From: Hyphomicrobiales bacterium
GTDB lineage: Bacteria > Pseudomonadota > Alphaproteobacteria > Rhizobiales > Rhizobiaceae
Length of the DNA stretch: 64,000 nt
NCBI GenBank assembly: GCA_900471925.1
Contig: UCGV01000008.1
Coordinates: forward strand, 1 to 64,000
Direction: 5' to 3'
The notes under the pieces were generated by a model, which saw nothing but the letters and a program-made list of their open reading frames with translations, had not been told where the DNA came from and did no database searches. Numbering within the stretch: position 1 is the stretch's first letter; the number at the start of each line of letters is the position of its first letter. This document shows positions 50,447 to 59,791 of this stretch, one piece after another. The translations under genes and the position numbers were made by a program.

Positions 50447-51066
50447 AGATGCCTCCTGTTTGTCGGAAGCAAAACACGTTAGCGGCGGCTCGTCTCCCCG
50501 ATGAATCCGCCTAGCCAGATTTCGCATTTCGGATTGACGGGTTATGCAAAGGCCCGTCCGTCCCTCGTGCTGACCGGGCCTCCCCATCGCCACTTCGTCA
50601 GGTCTGAGCATGGCGGCGGATCAGATATTTCCATTCCTCGCAGCCGTCAACGCTTCAAGCGTCCAAAAGAAGAAATCTGGGGTCGAGCAGAAGAGGGAAC
50701 CGCGCAGCGATAGCCATGGGACGGCACTGTTGAAGACAGCGTCGCCGCGCGATCCAGCAATCTAACCTTGGCGACAGCCACAAGTTCCGGCTCACAGCCC
50801 ATTTAAACTTTTGGTTTTTTCGTAGTGGTCTTCGGCAAGCATTAATGCCTCGCGTGCCGTCTCAGCCCAGCCATTTTGTGGCATGACGCGCATCCTAATC
50901 CATCGCTCAAAGCCGCGGTTCGATTGCCACATGCCGCTCTTGCCGTGGGTGGTCGTGTCCAGCCGAATCCGAATGACAAGATTTTCCCCGTCATGCCCGG
51001 TGAAGCCTGCTTTCCCTCATCGGGTCAGGCTCCTGCCAGGTTTGTGACGAACAGGATCAAGTCCAA
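50447..51066. other. Region without supported genes
   Basis: About 620 bases. Short open frames in both strands lack ribosome binding sites and coding pattern. It may contain decayed sequence, but I could not identify any parent. Confidence 0.4.
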
Positions 51067-51666
51067 TCAGTTGACCCAGCCAATTTCAAATCGATCAAAT
51101 CGAACCTCGCTCATCGGTCGGTTGGAGGGGTCTAGCCTTACGGAACGAAGAACGAGACGAAGCTCAGGCGAATAATATTGTTCGAAAATTATTGGAGGCA
51201 ATCCGGTCAATTCCAAACGGCTATTGATGGCCCAAACCTTATACGAACAAACTGCAATAGTTTCCTCTCCCCAGCCGTCGAACCTAATAAAAGTAGTACC
51301 GGAAACGGACTCTTTGCCATTGAGGAAAAGCGTGGTGTCGGATTGCCAATTCTTCTTTTGGGGCAGATCGTCCAACGCAATCGCATTCGCGTATTTCAGT
51401 TCCTGCGTGGTGGCACCCACTCTCTTTTCGACAAGCAAGGGATGCAGATAAACAGCCGACACCGGTTGCAACGAATGGTTACGCTCCATCAATCGTTGTT
51501 CGGTGACGCCTGGACCGTTCGGCTTGTAGAATACGGAATAGAAGGGCGCTTCTCTGGTCAGCAGCACGCCCTGTTTGGTCTCATTGGCGGTTAGGCATTT
51601 GCTAAATGCTGGCGCTGCCAATGTCATTCCAACCAGTAGCGACAAGCTTTTTAAAAAGATCGACAT
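51067..51666 (-). CDS. Secreted hypothetical protein
   Basis: A 199-residue protein with a clear Sec signal peptide (FLKSLSLLVGMTLAAPAFS, cleavage near residue 21). The mature part has a Cys near its N-terminus and one near residue 140 (AVCSYKVW), and a beta-rich pattern. No family recognised. ATG 51666 was chosen because the signal peptide begins there. Lower GC than the core genes. Confidence 0.6.
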   Translation of the reverse strand: MSIFLKSLSLLVGMTLAAPAFSKCLTANETKQGVLLTREAPFYSVFYKPNGPGVTEQRLMERNHSLQPVSAVYLHPLLVEKRVGATTQELKYANAIALDDLPQKKNWQSDTTLFLNGKESVSGTTFIRFDGWGEETIAVCSYKVWAINSRLELTGLPPIIFEQYYSPELRLVLRSVRLDPSNRPMSEVRFDRFEIGWVN

Positions 51667-51727
51667 TCCTGACACCCCTCAACCAAATCCGAAACGATGG
51701 TGCTCAGAAGAAATTACTCCATCTTGC

Positions 51728-51949
51728 TCAAGCGGTGCCATCAACGTCGCTATCTTCATCTAGTGCATGCACCGGCAGATACGTGTTCTTCTCCATCCAC
51801 TCCCGGACGACATACCTGGTTGCGTCCTCTCGCGTCCTGCCGAGCTCGCCGCATAGGTTTCGGATCGCGTCTTCCATATCCGCATCAAAGGTAATCGATC
51901 CGGCGTTTCGAGCCGCTCGGGCGGCGCGGTAGTCGTGGTAGTCAGTCAT
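51728..51949 (-). CDS. Ribbon-helix-helix-like small protein
   Basis: A 73-residue protein. ITFDADMEDAIRNLCGELGRTREDATRYVVREWM (about 19-52) fits a ribbon-helix-helix DNA-binding fold as in antitoxins and CopG-type regulators. The ATG overlaps the original stop of the upstream DUF5071 gene, so the pair was translationally coupled. No toxin partner of the usual type is visible. Confidence 0.6.
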   Translation of the reverse strand: MTDYHDYRAARAARNAGSITFDADMEDAIRNLCGELGRTREDATRYVVREWMEKNTYLPVHALDEDSDVDGTA

Positions 51950-52317
51950 CACGTTTTCGCAGGATAGTTTCAGCCACCTCGGGCACACCTTCGTCGTTGG
52001 TCTGGGGTGGGTGATCCAGCAGGCCGTTCTAAATCACCACGAAGCGCAGCAGTCACATCCGGCGAGAGTGGATTGGCGACCAACAGAAGAACAAAATGCT
52101 GGTGAATCGCGTCGCGTCCTTGCGGCACTTGACGCAATGCAGGAACTGCATCGGATCCTATCGACACCAGGAGATCAGCAACCGGCCTCACTACCGACCA
52201 GTTTCCATCGGCAACCCAGACGACGAGTTCGTCTAGGAGTGGCGCGATTGTGGGAAAACCAGCGGCCGCGAGTTGCGCTACTGCATCAACATCGAATTTG
52301 TCTTCAGGTAGTCGCAC
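51942..52317 (-). pseudogene. DUF5071 family gene with 3' frameshift
   Basis: From GTG 52317 the frame gives LPEDKFDVDAVAQLAAAGFPTIAPLLDELVVWVADGNWSVVRPVADLL, which is DUF5071, a HEAT-like domain common among immunity-type genes. Near the end the frame breaks: the ORF ends at 51970 with an abnormal tail, while the other frame continues NDEGVPEVAETILRKRDD and stops at 51942, the expected family ending, overlapping the RHH start. Confidence 0.75.
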
Positions 52318-52384
52318 CGAGTCCCCTCCCGCGATAGGTCGAATGGACTCCTGCGGCCTCATGGCACTGGGAAGGCGTCTCCAG

Positions 52385-52528
52385 CTATGCAGCCAATCCC
52401 GCCGGCACTTCAACCTTTTCAGCCTCCAGCGCTTCCACCCTCGACAGATCGCATTGCAGCGCGCCCGCCAGGTTTATCGGCGTCCAGATGATGTGCTGTA
52501 GGCATTCGGTGAAACGAGCAGGGGTCAT
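52385..52528 (-). pseudogene. Small helix-turn-helix gene with premature stop
   Basis: ATG 52528 preceded by AGGAG gives a 47-residue product, MTPARFTECLQHIIWTPINL onward, ending VPAGLAA at a TAG (52385-52387). The next codons read LETPSQCHEAAGV, so the stop replaces the Trp of the AAWLE motif found in a widespread small HTH family of alphaproteobacteria. Read-through would end near 52,304, next to the DUF5071 start. Confidence 0.6.
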
Positions 52529-52648
52529 GGTGGGCTCCTGCTGGTGTTGGTCGACACAGTGGCAGCGTGCGCGCCAATGTCAATCGCGCCGGACATTGGC
52601 TTGACGCATTGCACCTGTTCGTCAACCGGCCGGGACTCGCGCAAATCT

Positions 52649-53434
52649 CTACCGCTCCTTCGTCGCCTCGGACGACATCTCAGCAACAGGCGAACAGATG
52701 TTTCAAGATACGGCGGCTTCCAGTCTTGACCTCTACCGACACCGCCATGCCGGGAGACAGCGCCACGGAAGTACCGCCCACATTGATAGTCTCGGCGTCA
52801 GGCACGATGGTGATTGGAAACACAATATTCTGAACTCTCTGTGCGTTGCCGATGGGCATTGAGCTCTGCAGCTGCTTGTCCGGTTGACCTTCGAGCTGCT
52901 GTGCATCGGGTTCTGGAATAGCATCGGTCGCGACCCGCGTGACCTTTCCTTCGATCACCCCATAACGCGTGAACGGGAAGGCTTGGACCTTGATCACAGC
53001 TGGCTGCCCGGTGCGACGAAGCCGATATCTTGATTGGGCAGATACGCCTCGATCTCCAGGACTGCATTTTCTGGCACGACCCGCATCAGCTCCGATCCCG
53101 CCATGACCACCTGGCCGATGGTCGTGATGGCGGATGTCTGCACCGTCCCATTAATCGGGCTTTTGATCGTCATGGCCTTCAGCTTTTTCTCAGCTCGGAT
53201 AAGCTGCTCCTGTACGTCAATTTGCCACTCCGCCTCTGTCTGCTTTTCGACATTTTCGGCGATGAACGCCTTGATCGCTTTCTCGCCCTCTGTAGTGGCA
53301 ACCGCGAGAGCGGCTGCTGCTTCATCTGCCTGACCGATCTGCTCGGCGAGATCGGCCTCGACGCGCTGCTTGGGTTCCACCGCATCGATGACGCCTGCAC
53401 GTGGCCAGCACTCGACTCCGTGAGCCCGAAGCAC
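52649..53434 (-). pseudogene. HlyD-type membrane fusion protein fragment (type I secretion)
   Basis: The sequence matches the C-terminal two-thirds of a type I secretion adaptor: a coiled-coil part (ADLAEQIGQADEAAAALAVATT), the lipoyl-like SPINGTVQTSAITTIGQVV, then beta-barrel segments in a second frame (FPFTRYGVIEGKVTRVATDAIP and VGGTSVALSPGMAVSVEVKTG). Frameshifts lie near 52,995 and 52,690; the expected ending EATKER is found in a third frame with a stop at 52,649. The N-terminal membrane anchor is missing. Confidence 0.8.
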
Positions 53435-53535
53435 AGGATGTGCTGAAGAATCTCAATTTTGGCGTCCGACCCGGCGAGGTGGTCGGCATCGTCGGACCGT
53501 CTGGCTCCGGCACCGCTGCGATGGTCCACATGTAA
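53410..53535 (+). pseudogene. ABC ATPase fragment (type I secretion ATPase type)
   Basis: On the plus strand VLKNLNFGVRPGEVVGIVG and GPSGSGTAAM form the start of an ABC ATPase domain with a damaged Walker A (T where the family has K). A stop follows at once. It faces the HlyD fragment head-on, so the two are not in their original order. Confidence 0.6.
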
Positions 53536-53540
53536 ACGTC

Positions 53541-54189
53541 CTACGCTCGCTTCATGGGTATAACGTTCCCGGTCTTAAGCTCGCAGTAATTTGCCCACAC
53601 CGTCATGAGCCGGCGGCGTTTCTCCAGCGCGTCGCCGCGACGATAGGGAGCGCTCTGTCTCGTCTCCCAACACGTGAGCGAGTGTCGCCTCTGCGATCTC
53701 GCGCGGGAATGTACTCTCTTCGCCGCACCAATCACGGAAGGACGATCGGAAACCGTGCACGGTGACATCAATCTTCATGCGGCGCAGCACCATATCCATT
53801 GCCATGTCAGACAGCGGGCGGTCCTTCTTCTGCTGGCCGGGGAAAACATAGGCGTCGGCGTCGGTCCCGAAATTCGTCCTTTCGTCGAGGACGGCCAGCG
53901 CCCGCGGCATCAAAGGCACGCGGTGTTCATTAAATGCCTTCATGCGCTCGGGTTGCACGGTCCATACTCCGGCAACGCGATCAACCTCGCGCCACTTCAT
54001 ACCCCGGGTTTCGCCGGATCTTGCAGGGGTCAAGATGGTGAACTCAAGCGCCCTGGTCGCAGTTGCTTCGCGCTCACGCAGATCTGCGATAAAGGTCGGC
54101 ACGTGCTTGTAAGGGAGCGCCGCGTGATGGCCGGGTTCCTTGATGCTGGTGACCTGTTTCGCGGTCAGTTTGTTCAATGAGAGCGCCAC
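53541..54189 (-). pseudogene. P4-type tyrosine recombinase/integrase, truncated and frameshifted
   Basis: The start MALSLNKLTAKQV is the normal N-terminus of the P4-like integrases, but the arm-binding and core-binding domains are deleted after about residue 22 and the protein resumes in the catalytic domain. Catalytic residues seen: Arg in LTPARSGETRG, HGFRSSFRDW (His and Arg) and His in LAHVLGD. A frameshift near 53,660 then separates the Tyr-bearing end YRRGDALEKRRRLMTVWANYC. It cannot be active. Confidence 0.85.
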
Positions 54190-54214
54190 ACCCTACCCCA
54201 ACTTTTACCCTAAC
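54183..54214. repeat. Right copy of imperfect direct repeat, possible island border
   Basis: GCGCC, then CCCTACCCCAAC and TACCCTAAC. It lies at the start of the integrase pseudogene and resembles 45,478-45,512. Confidence 0.35.
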
Positions 54215-54371
54215 GACATGCATCGATAGTAACTGTCTGGAGGCCAACGCGAAATATGGGGAAAGGAAATAAGTTATTGTTTTCAATGGAAGAACGTGTA
54301 CGTAGAGCGTCACGGTTTAGCAACAGTATGGCGGACACCGAAGGGCTCTTACCGTTCGGTTCACGACGGGA

Positions 54372-54629
54372 TTATGCGTCGAGCGGCGGCTGTCTGGACG
54401 AGGAGATCAGTTCGCTGAAATGAGCGGCAATCCGGCCGTCGCGGCTGGCGTCTTCGGCTTCCCAGCCGAATTTCCATGCGTCGTGCCGGGCAAGCCAGTC
54501 GCCGAGTGCGCCGGCATCACCGGTCGGCATCTTCTGCGCCTGCAGATAAGGGTTTTCATGCGCCTTTAATCCGAGCACGCGCGCCCGTGAACCGGCTTCC
54601 TGCAAATCGATCAGCTCTTCAATCGTCAT
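54372..54629 (-). CDS. Rmf/CrpP-like small protein
   Basis: An 85-residue protein. EAGSRARVLGLKAHENPYLQ followed by a WKFGWEAE segment matches the pattern of ribosome modulation factor/CrpP-like small proteins (helix, NPY, aromatic-Gly-Trp). Such genes are often near integrative elements. Here it is just outside the integrase remnant. Function not certain. Confidence 0.6.
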   Translation of the reverse strand: MTIEELIDLQEAGSRARVLGLKAHENPYLQAQKMPTGDAGALGDWLARHDAWKFGWEAEDASRDGRIAAHFSELISSSRQPPLDA

Positions 54630-54756
54630 GCGCCACCCTCAACGATGCGATGAGGGTAACATCATGGGACACCAACGCAAGTGATTGCTAATTAATGGGT
54701 TAATCCGGCGCGTTCCGGTTTTGAATCGACCAGCCGGCCTGTGGGTTGGGCGATTG

Positions 54757-55029
54757 TCAGTGTCGTTCTTGCAGCGAGAACGCATCGATGTCCGATGAGG
54801 TGATCCAGACCCGTCCATCATAGGCCAGTTCGCCGTCGGCGAACTTGCGGCCGGCAATGCCTTCGTAGAGATCGAGCCTCGCCATGAGACCCTGGATCAT
54901 GTCACCGGAAGAGGATGGAAGCGCATCGCCGGCTATGCATACAGCCTGATGAAGGCTCCCTTCGGACATGACGAGAACAGCGTGCGTACCACAAAGGCGG
55001 ATTTTACCGGGCACGGTTACGAGCGACAT
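54757..55029 (-). CDS. Small hypothetical protein
   Basis: A 90-residue protein with alternating short beta segments (VPGKIRLCGTHAVLVMSEGSL) and DGRVWITSSDIDAFSLQE at the end. The start is ATG 55029 with TAGGAGG upstream. No family recognised. Normal codon use for the replicon. Confidence 0.55.
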   Translation of the reverse strand: MSLVTVPGKIRLCGTHAVLVMSEGSLHQAVCIAGDALPSSSGDMIQGLMARLDLYEGIAGRKFADGELAYDGRVWITSSDIDAFSLQERH

Positions 55030-55413
55030 TTTTGGCCTCCTACTGGGTTACGGGAGAGTGTTGCTGCGTCTCCTGAAGGCTAGGGAGCTATGGTTAATCA
55101 AAAGTTAACATCATTCAATTTGGCAATCGGTTGGTCCGTCACCACAAATCGACGTAGTGCAATCCCCGGGAGTTTATATCTCCCTTCACGCCGGGGAATT
55201 TCCCGATAGCCAGCTTCGGCCATCAGCCCATGGTCGCGATGCCTGCCATATGTTTCGGCAGTACAGGTGGCTATGCGAATGCCGATCATTGTGGTTTGTT
55301 CGATCTTGCACGTGACGGGCAGGATCATGACCGGGCAAACGAAGGCGAACCCGGATGCGCGGGGGTATGAGACGTGCGATCAGTGAAACGCGATGAGATG
55401 GGAATCTGAATCG
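55030..55413. other. Intergenic region with a doubtful small frame
   Basis: About 380 bases. A leftward frame from ATG 55289 to 55098 has a moderately protein-like composition but no family and no good ribosome binding site, so I do not call it. Nothing else seen. Confidence 0.4.
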
Positions 55414-56331
55414 ATGCCGAAAGCCGCCGCTGCCGCAAGATATGCGCTTACCTATCTGTCCTGGCCGCTGGTCTTCTTTTCCGGCCTGACGGGCGCGCAT
55501 TTCGCCTTCGCCAGTGATACGCCGATGGTCCTGTTTGCGGCCGTCTATGCGGTCGAGGTTCTTCTGCTCTTCGCGCTCGAACGCATCATTCCCTATGAGA
55601 AGGGCTGGCTTTTGTCGGATGGCGAAACGGCCAACGACATCGCCCATACGGTGCTGACCAAGGGCCTCGTCGAACTGGCGGCCCTGGCAGCCGTCATTTT
55701 CCCGATGCTTGCAGCGCGGCTGCTGCAGCCGATTGCCGCCATGCAGTTTACTCTCTGGCCCTCGCACTGGCCGATGGTTTTCCAGGCATCTCTCGCCGTC
55801 ATCATCGCCGAGTTCGGGCTCTACTGGGCGCATCGCATCGCCCACGAGCGGCTGTTCTTCTGGCGCTTCCATGCACTCCACCACAGCGTCACCCGGCTCT
55901 GGGTCATCAATACGGGGCGTTTCCATGTAATGGATTCGCTTTTCAAGGTGGCGCTGAGCCAGATCCCGCTCTATCTGCTCGGCGCGCCGCTACAGGTCTT
56001 CTGGTGGCTCGGCGCGGTCACCGCCTTCATCGGCATCCTTACCCATTGCAATGTCGATATGCGCACCGGCCTCTTCGATCTCGTTTTCTCGACGCCCAGG
56101 CTGCACCGCTGGCATCATTCGAAGGATCTGCGCGAGGGCAATACCAATTACGGCGAGAATATCGTGCTCTTCGACCAGATCTTCCGCACCTATTTCAATC
56201 CCGACCGCCCGTCCTCGACCGATATCGGCATCAAGGGCCAGATCGCTCCCGATTTTCTGGGCCAGCTGAAGCAACCTTTCACCAAGGATGGCGTGCGCCA
56301 GATTCTTGGCCGCCAACCCAAGCGCGGTTGA
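55414..56331 (+). CDS. Fatty acid hydroxylase/sterol desaturase-family membrane protein
   Basis: A 305-residue membrane di-iron enzyme. Membrane segments lie at about 10-60, 90-150 and 195-220. The histidine motifs are all present: HRIAHE (about 145-150), HALHH (about 158-162) and HRWHH (about 235-239). Such proteins hydroxylate or desaturate lipids, sterols or carotenoids. Start ATG 55414. Next gene is a LacI-type regulator after 78 bases. Confidence 0.85.
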   Translation: MPKAAAAARYALTYLSWPLVFFSGLTGAHFAFASDTPMVLFAAVYAVEVLLLFALERIIPYEKGWLLSDGETANDIAHTVLTKGLVELAALAAVIFPMLAARLLQPIAAMQFTLWPSHWPMVFQASLAVIIAEFGLYWAHRIAHERLFFWRFHALHHSVTRLWVINTGRFHVMDSLFKVALSQIPLYLLGAPLQVFWWLGAVTAFIGILTHCNVDMRTGLFDLVFSTPRLHRWHHSKDLREGNTNYGENIVLFDQIFRTYFNPDRPSSTDIGIKGQIAPDFLGQLKQPFTKDGVRQILGRQPKRG

Positions 56332-56409
56332 GGGAAAAACCGGTCTCGTCCCGTCATCTTTCTATGACAAGCCTTCTGTAAGAGGCTCAAAACCTCGACG
56401 GAGACGGCG

Positions 56410-57450
56410 ATGACGACGTTGAAACAGGTGGCGCTGCGAGCCGGATGTTCGATGGCGACGGTAAGCCGGGTGCTGAACCTCAGCGGTCCGGTCAGCCAGG
56501 CGGCGGCCCTTCGCGTGCGCCGTGCGGCCGCCGAAGTCGGTTATCGGGCAGCTATGCCTGCCGCCCGCGGCAGCCGCCGGCCCGTGATCGGCGTGCTGGT
56601 GCCGAGTGTCACCAACCCGGTTTTCGCATCGTCGCTCTCGGGCATCCAGAACCGCATGCTGGTGGCGGGTCACAACGTTCTCATCGCGCAATCGAACTAC
56701 GACCCCGATCAGGAGGCCGATGCCGTGGCGGGGCTGCTCGGCGAGCGGCCGACAGGGCTAATCCTGACGGTCTGCAATGGTGAGACCAGCCCGGCGCTGA
56801 CCCAGGATCTGCCGCCGACCGTGCTGCTCGGCAGTTCTCCGACCGCACGTTTTCCGGCGGCCGTCACCGTCAACAATTATGCGGCCGGCTGCCGGTTGAC
56901 CGAACATCTGCTTTCCATGGGCCACATGCGCATCCTCTATGTCTCCGGCAGCTTCAAGGCTTCGGACCGCGCGCTCCTGCGCTATCGCGGCTATCTGCAG
57001 ACGATGGAAGCGGCCGGTGTCGCCCCGCTCGACGCCGTGGAAGTGTCCTTCGTCAGCGGTTATGATCAGATGGATCTTGGCCACGCCCTGCGCAGTTTTG
57101 CGCCGACCGCGATCATCGGCTCCAACGACCTGATCGCACTCGGCGTCATCGGTGCGATCCATCGCGAGGGTTTGCGGGTGCCGGACGACATCTCGGTCGC
57201 CGGCTTCGACGGCATTGCCATCGGCAAGCTCATCAGTCCGACGCTGACCTCGATCGAGATGCCCGATCTCAGCATGGGTGCGACGGCGGCCTCCCTGCTG
57301 CTTGATATCGTCGAAAACGACGCGCCGCTGCGGCATCTGGAACTGTCGCATGTTCTGCGCCCCGGCGGCACCGTGCGCAACCTTCTAGACGAAGAAACCG
57401 CCGCACCCACAGGATGCGACGGTTCCGGATCGACACCGCGAGCAGCTTAA
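56410..57450 (+). CDS. LacI-family transcriptional regulator
   Basis: A 346-residue LacI/GalR protein. TTLKQVALRAGCSMATVSRVLNLSGPVS is the N-terminal helix-turn-helix (about 2-29) and VIGVLVPSVTNPVFASSLSGIQNR starts the effector domain at about 59. GSNDLIALGVIGAIH and VAGFDGIAIGKLISPTLTSIEMP are typical later parts. Its 3' end overlaps that of the convergent SorC gene by four bases. The target genes are not apparent. Confidence 0.9.
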   Translation: MTTLKQVALRAGCSMATVSRVLNLSGPVSQAAALRVRRAAAEVGYRAAMPAARGSRRPVIGVLVPSVTNPVFASSLSGIQNRMLVAGHNVLIAQSNYDPDQEADAVAGLLGERPTGLILTVCNGETSPALTQDLPPTVLLGSSPTARFPAAVTVNNYAAGCRLTEHLLSMGHMRILYVSGSFKASDRALLRYRGYLQTMEAAGVAPLDAVEVSFVSGYDQMDLGHALRSFAPTAIIGSNDLIALGVIGAIHREGLRVPDDISVAGFDGIAIGKLISPTLTSIEMPDLSMGATAASLLLDIVENDAPLRHLELSHVLRPGGTVRNLLDEETAAPTGCDGSGSTPRAA

Positions 57451-58436
57451 AGCGGATCGCGGACCAGCGTCTCGGCGGTCGATTCATCCGTGATCAGCAC
57501 GTGGCACAGGGCGGCGCGCATGGCTGCCTTGATGATTGCAACCTTCTGAAGCCCACCGGCAGCGAGCACGAGGCTGGGCACGCTCTTCAGAGCTTCGAGC
57601 GGCGGATGCACGACGAGGGAGGCGAGCGGATGGTCGATCGTCTCGCCGTCCGCATTCAGGTAGTGGCCGCAGATATCGCCCACCGCGCCGGCATCGCGCA
57701 GCGATGACCAGGTTTGGCGAGTGATGACGCCATATTCGAGCGATTTCGATTGTTCGGAGAGGTCGATCGCGCTGATCAGCGCCATGTCGAGCTGCGGCAC
57801 CATGGCAAGGACCGAGCGGATCGGCTCGCTGCGCAGGAGCGCGTCCCTGAGTTCGCCAGAGTCGGCATACATCGGCGCGGTCAGATAAGAGCAGGTCGCA
57901 TCGAGCGCGCGCGCCATCATCGCGGCATTGTCATAGGGATTGATCGACGTGCTCTCCGCCAAGCCCCCGGTCAGCATGACGACGCGATTTTGCATGTCGA
58001 AGCGATGCTTGAGATTGACTGCGGCTGCGTTGATCGTGCCACCCCAGCTGATGCCGAGGGCACCGCCTTGCGGAAGATGACTTGATATATATTGGCCGGC
58101 CGCCGCACCGACGAAGGGGCGGACATCGCTGTCGGGCAATGGCGAGGGAACGACGACCGCATGCCGGAGGCCGAAGCGTTCGATCAGCGCAGCCTCCAGT
58201 TCGTAGCAGGGACCACGGTTGCCGACGATGGAAATCTGCACGAGGCCGCTCTGCCGTGCCTCACCCAGCAGCTGATTGACGCGCTTGCGGGTGATCGAAA
58301 GACGCTGGGCGATCGCCTCCTGCGTCTGGCCTTCCTTGAAATAATACCAGGAGATTCGAGCCAACAGGGCGGGATCTGTCGGTTCGTCGATGCTGACCGC
58401 ATCAATCTGCTTGTTTCCCTTGATCCTGTTCGACAC
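57447..58436 (-). CDS. SorC/DeoR-type sugar-binding transcriptional regulator
   Basis: A 329-residue SorC-family regulator: N-terminal helix-turn-helix with LLARISWYYFKEGQTQEAIAQRLSITRKRVNQLLGEAR (about 23-60) and a C-terminal sugar-phosphate-type binding domain with LGISWGGTINAAA and VLAAGGLQKVAIIKAAM. GTG 58436 is chosen over TTG 58490. It diverges from the branched-chain-type importer 150 bases away and probably controls it. Confidence 0.87.
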   Translation of the reverse strand: MSNRIKGNKQIDAVSIDEPTDPALLARISWYYFKEGQTQEAIAQRLSITRKRVNQLLGEARQSGLVQISIVGNRGPCYELEAALIERFGLRHAVVVPSPLPDSDVRPFVGAAAGQYISSHLPQGGALGISWGGTINAAAVNLKHRFDMQNRVVMLTGGLAESTSINPYDNAAMMARALDATCSYLTAPMYADSGELRDALLRSEPIRSVLAMVPQLDMALISAIDLSEQSKSLEYGVITRQTWSSLRDAGAVGDICGHYLNADGETIDHPLASLVVHPPLEALKSVPSLVLAAGGLQKVAIIKAAMRAALCHVLITDESTAETLVRDPL

Positions 58437-58585
58437 GTCGCGGCCTCCGAATGCGCGGCAGAAATAACCTTGGGAAGCCGTTCCGCGCAACCGGCCTTCA
58501 TCGAAATCACATAAGTACCGATATCGTCACATGTGTGTCATCGTGTGTGGCTAAGACGGTTTCAAACAACATCGGAGCCAGTTGA

Positions 58586-59791
58586 ATGCGAAATTTCCTT
58601 CTTGCCACCGTCGCAGCCGTCGCTATCAGCACGCCGGCCTGGGCGGATTTCACAGATAACAAGATCGTCGTCGGCGTATTGGGCGACCAGAGCGGCGTCG
58701 TTTCCGACGTCGGCGGTCCGGGCTCGATCCTTGCTGCAAACATGGCTGTCGAGGACTTCGGCGGTTCGGTCGATGGCACGCCGGTCGAAATCATCAGCGC
58801 CGATCACCAGAACAAGCCCGACGTCGGTTCGGCCATCGCACGCGAATGGTTCGACCGCAAAGGCGTCGATGTGATCGTCGATCTTCCGCACTCGGGCGTG
58901 GTCTTCAGCCTGATGGCCATCGCCACCGAGAAAAAGAAGTCACTGATGGTATCAGGCGCTGCCAGTTTCGAAATCACCGGCAAGAGCTGCTCGCCCTATG
59001 TGACGCACTGGACTGATGATACCTATTCGCTGGCGCAGGGCACGGCGGCGGCTCTCGCCGACCAGGGGCTGAAGTCCTGGTTCTTCCTGACGGCCGATTA
59101 TTCCTTCGGCACCGACCTGGAAAAGGATGCGACCAATGTCGTCAAGGCCCGGGGCGGCGAGGTTGTCGGCGGTGCCCGCCATCCGCTAGGAACCACCGAT
59201 TTCTCCGCACTTCTTCTGCGCGCACGCAGCTCGAAGGCGCAGGTCGTGGCTCTCGCAAGCGCCGGGGCCGATACGGTCAACGCCATTAAGCAAGCCGGCC
59301 AGTTCGGCATCATGCGCGGCGGACAAAAGGTTGCCGCTCTTCATGCCTTCGTCACAGATATCAACAGCGTCGGTCTGGAGGCAGCACAGGGCCTGATCGT
59401 CACGACCGGCTTCTATTGGGATGAGAGCGACGGAACCCGGGCATTTGCCAAGCGGTTTTTCGATAAGCATGGCCGCATGCCGACGAGAGAGCAGGCGGGT
59501 GTCTACACCAGCGTGCTGCACTATCTGAAGGCCGCAAAGGCCACGCATAGCGACGACGCTGCCATCGTCAACGCCGAGATGCGGCAACTGCCCGTCGATA
59601 AATTCGGCAAACCGGCGAAGGTCCAGGACAACGGACGCGTCACCTATGATCTCGGCGTCTATCGCGTGAAGGCACCGAGCGAAAGCCACGTCCCCTGGGA
59701 CTTCTATGAACGCCTCGCCACGATCCCGGCGGATAAGGCCTTCAAGACCGTGGACCAGTCCGGCTGCGCCATCCCGGCGAAGGCTCAATGA
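58586..59791 (+). CDS. Branched-chain-type ABC substrate-binding protein
   Basis: A 401-residue type I periplasmic binding protein. Sec signal peptide about residues 1-20 (AWA cleavage), then IVVGVLGDQSGVVSDVGGPGSILAANMAVEDFGG. It belongs to the LivJ/AmiC-like group that binds amino acids, amides and urea. It overlaps the next ATPase gene by four bases and starts a coupled operon ending in an amidase, suggesting an amide ligand. Confidence 0.87.
   Translation: MRNFLLATVAAVAISTPAWADFTDNKIVVGVLGDQSGVVSDVGGPGSILAANMAVEDFGGSVDGTPVEIISADHQNKPDVGSAIAREWFDRKGVDVIVDLPHSGVVFSLMAIATEKKKSLMVSGAASFEITGKSCSPYVTHWTDDTYSLAQGTAAALADQGLKSWFFLTADYSFGTDLEKDATNVVKARGGEVVGGARHPLGTTDFSALLLRARSSKAQVVALASAGADTVNAIKQAGQFGIMRGGQKVAALHAFVTDINSVGLEAAQGLIVTTGFYWDESDGTRAFAKRFFDKHGRMPTREQAGVYTSVLHYLKAAKATHSDDAAIVNAEMRQLPVDKFGKPAKVQDNGRVTYDLGVYRVKAPSESHVPWDFYERLATIPADKAFKTVDQSGCAIPAKAQ

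Noticed and set aside
50447..51066. Several short plus-strand frames
   Set aside because: No ribosome binding sites, no family features and biased composition; described only as a region without supported genes.
54183..54400. tRNA gene as the attachment site of the island
   Set aside because: No cloverleaf or conserved T-loop sequence could be recognised next to the integrase remnant or at the left border.
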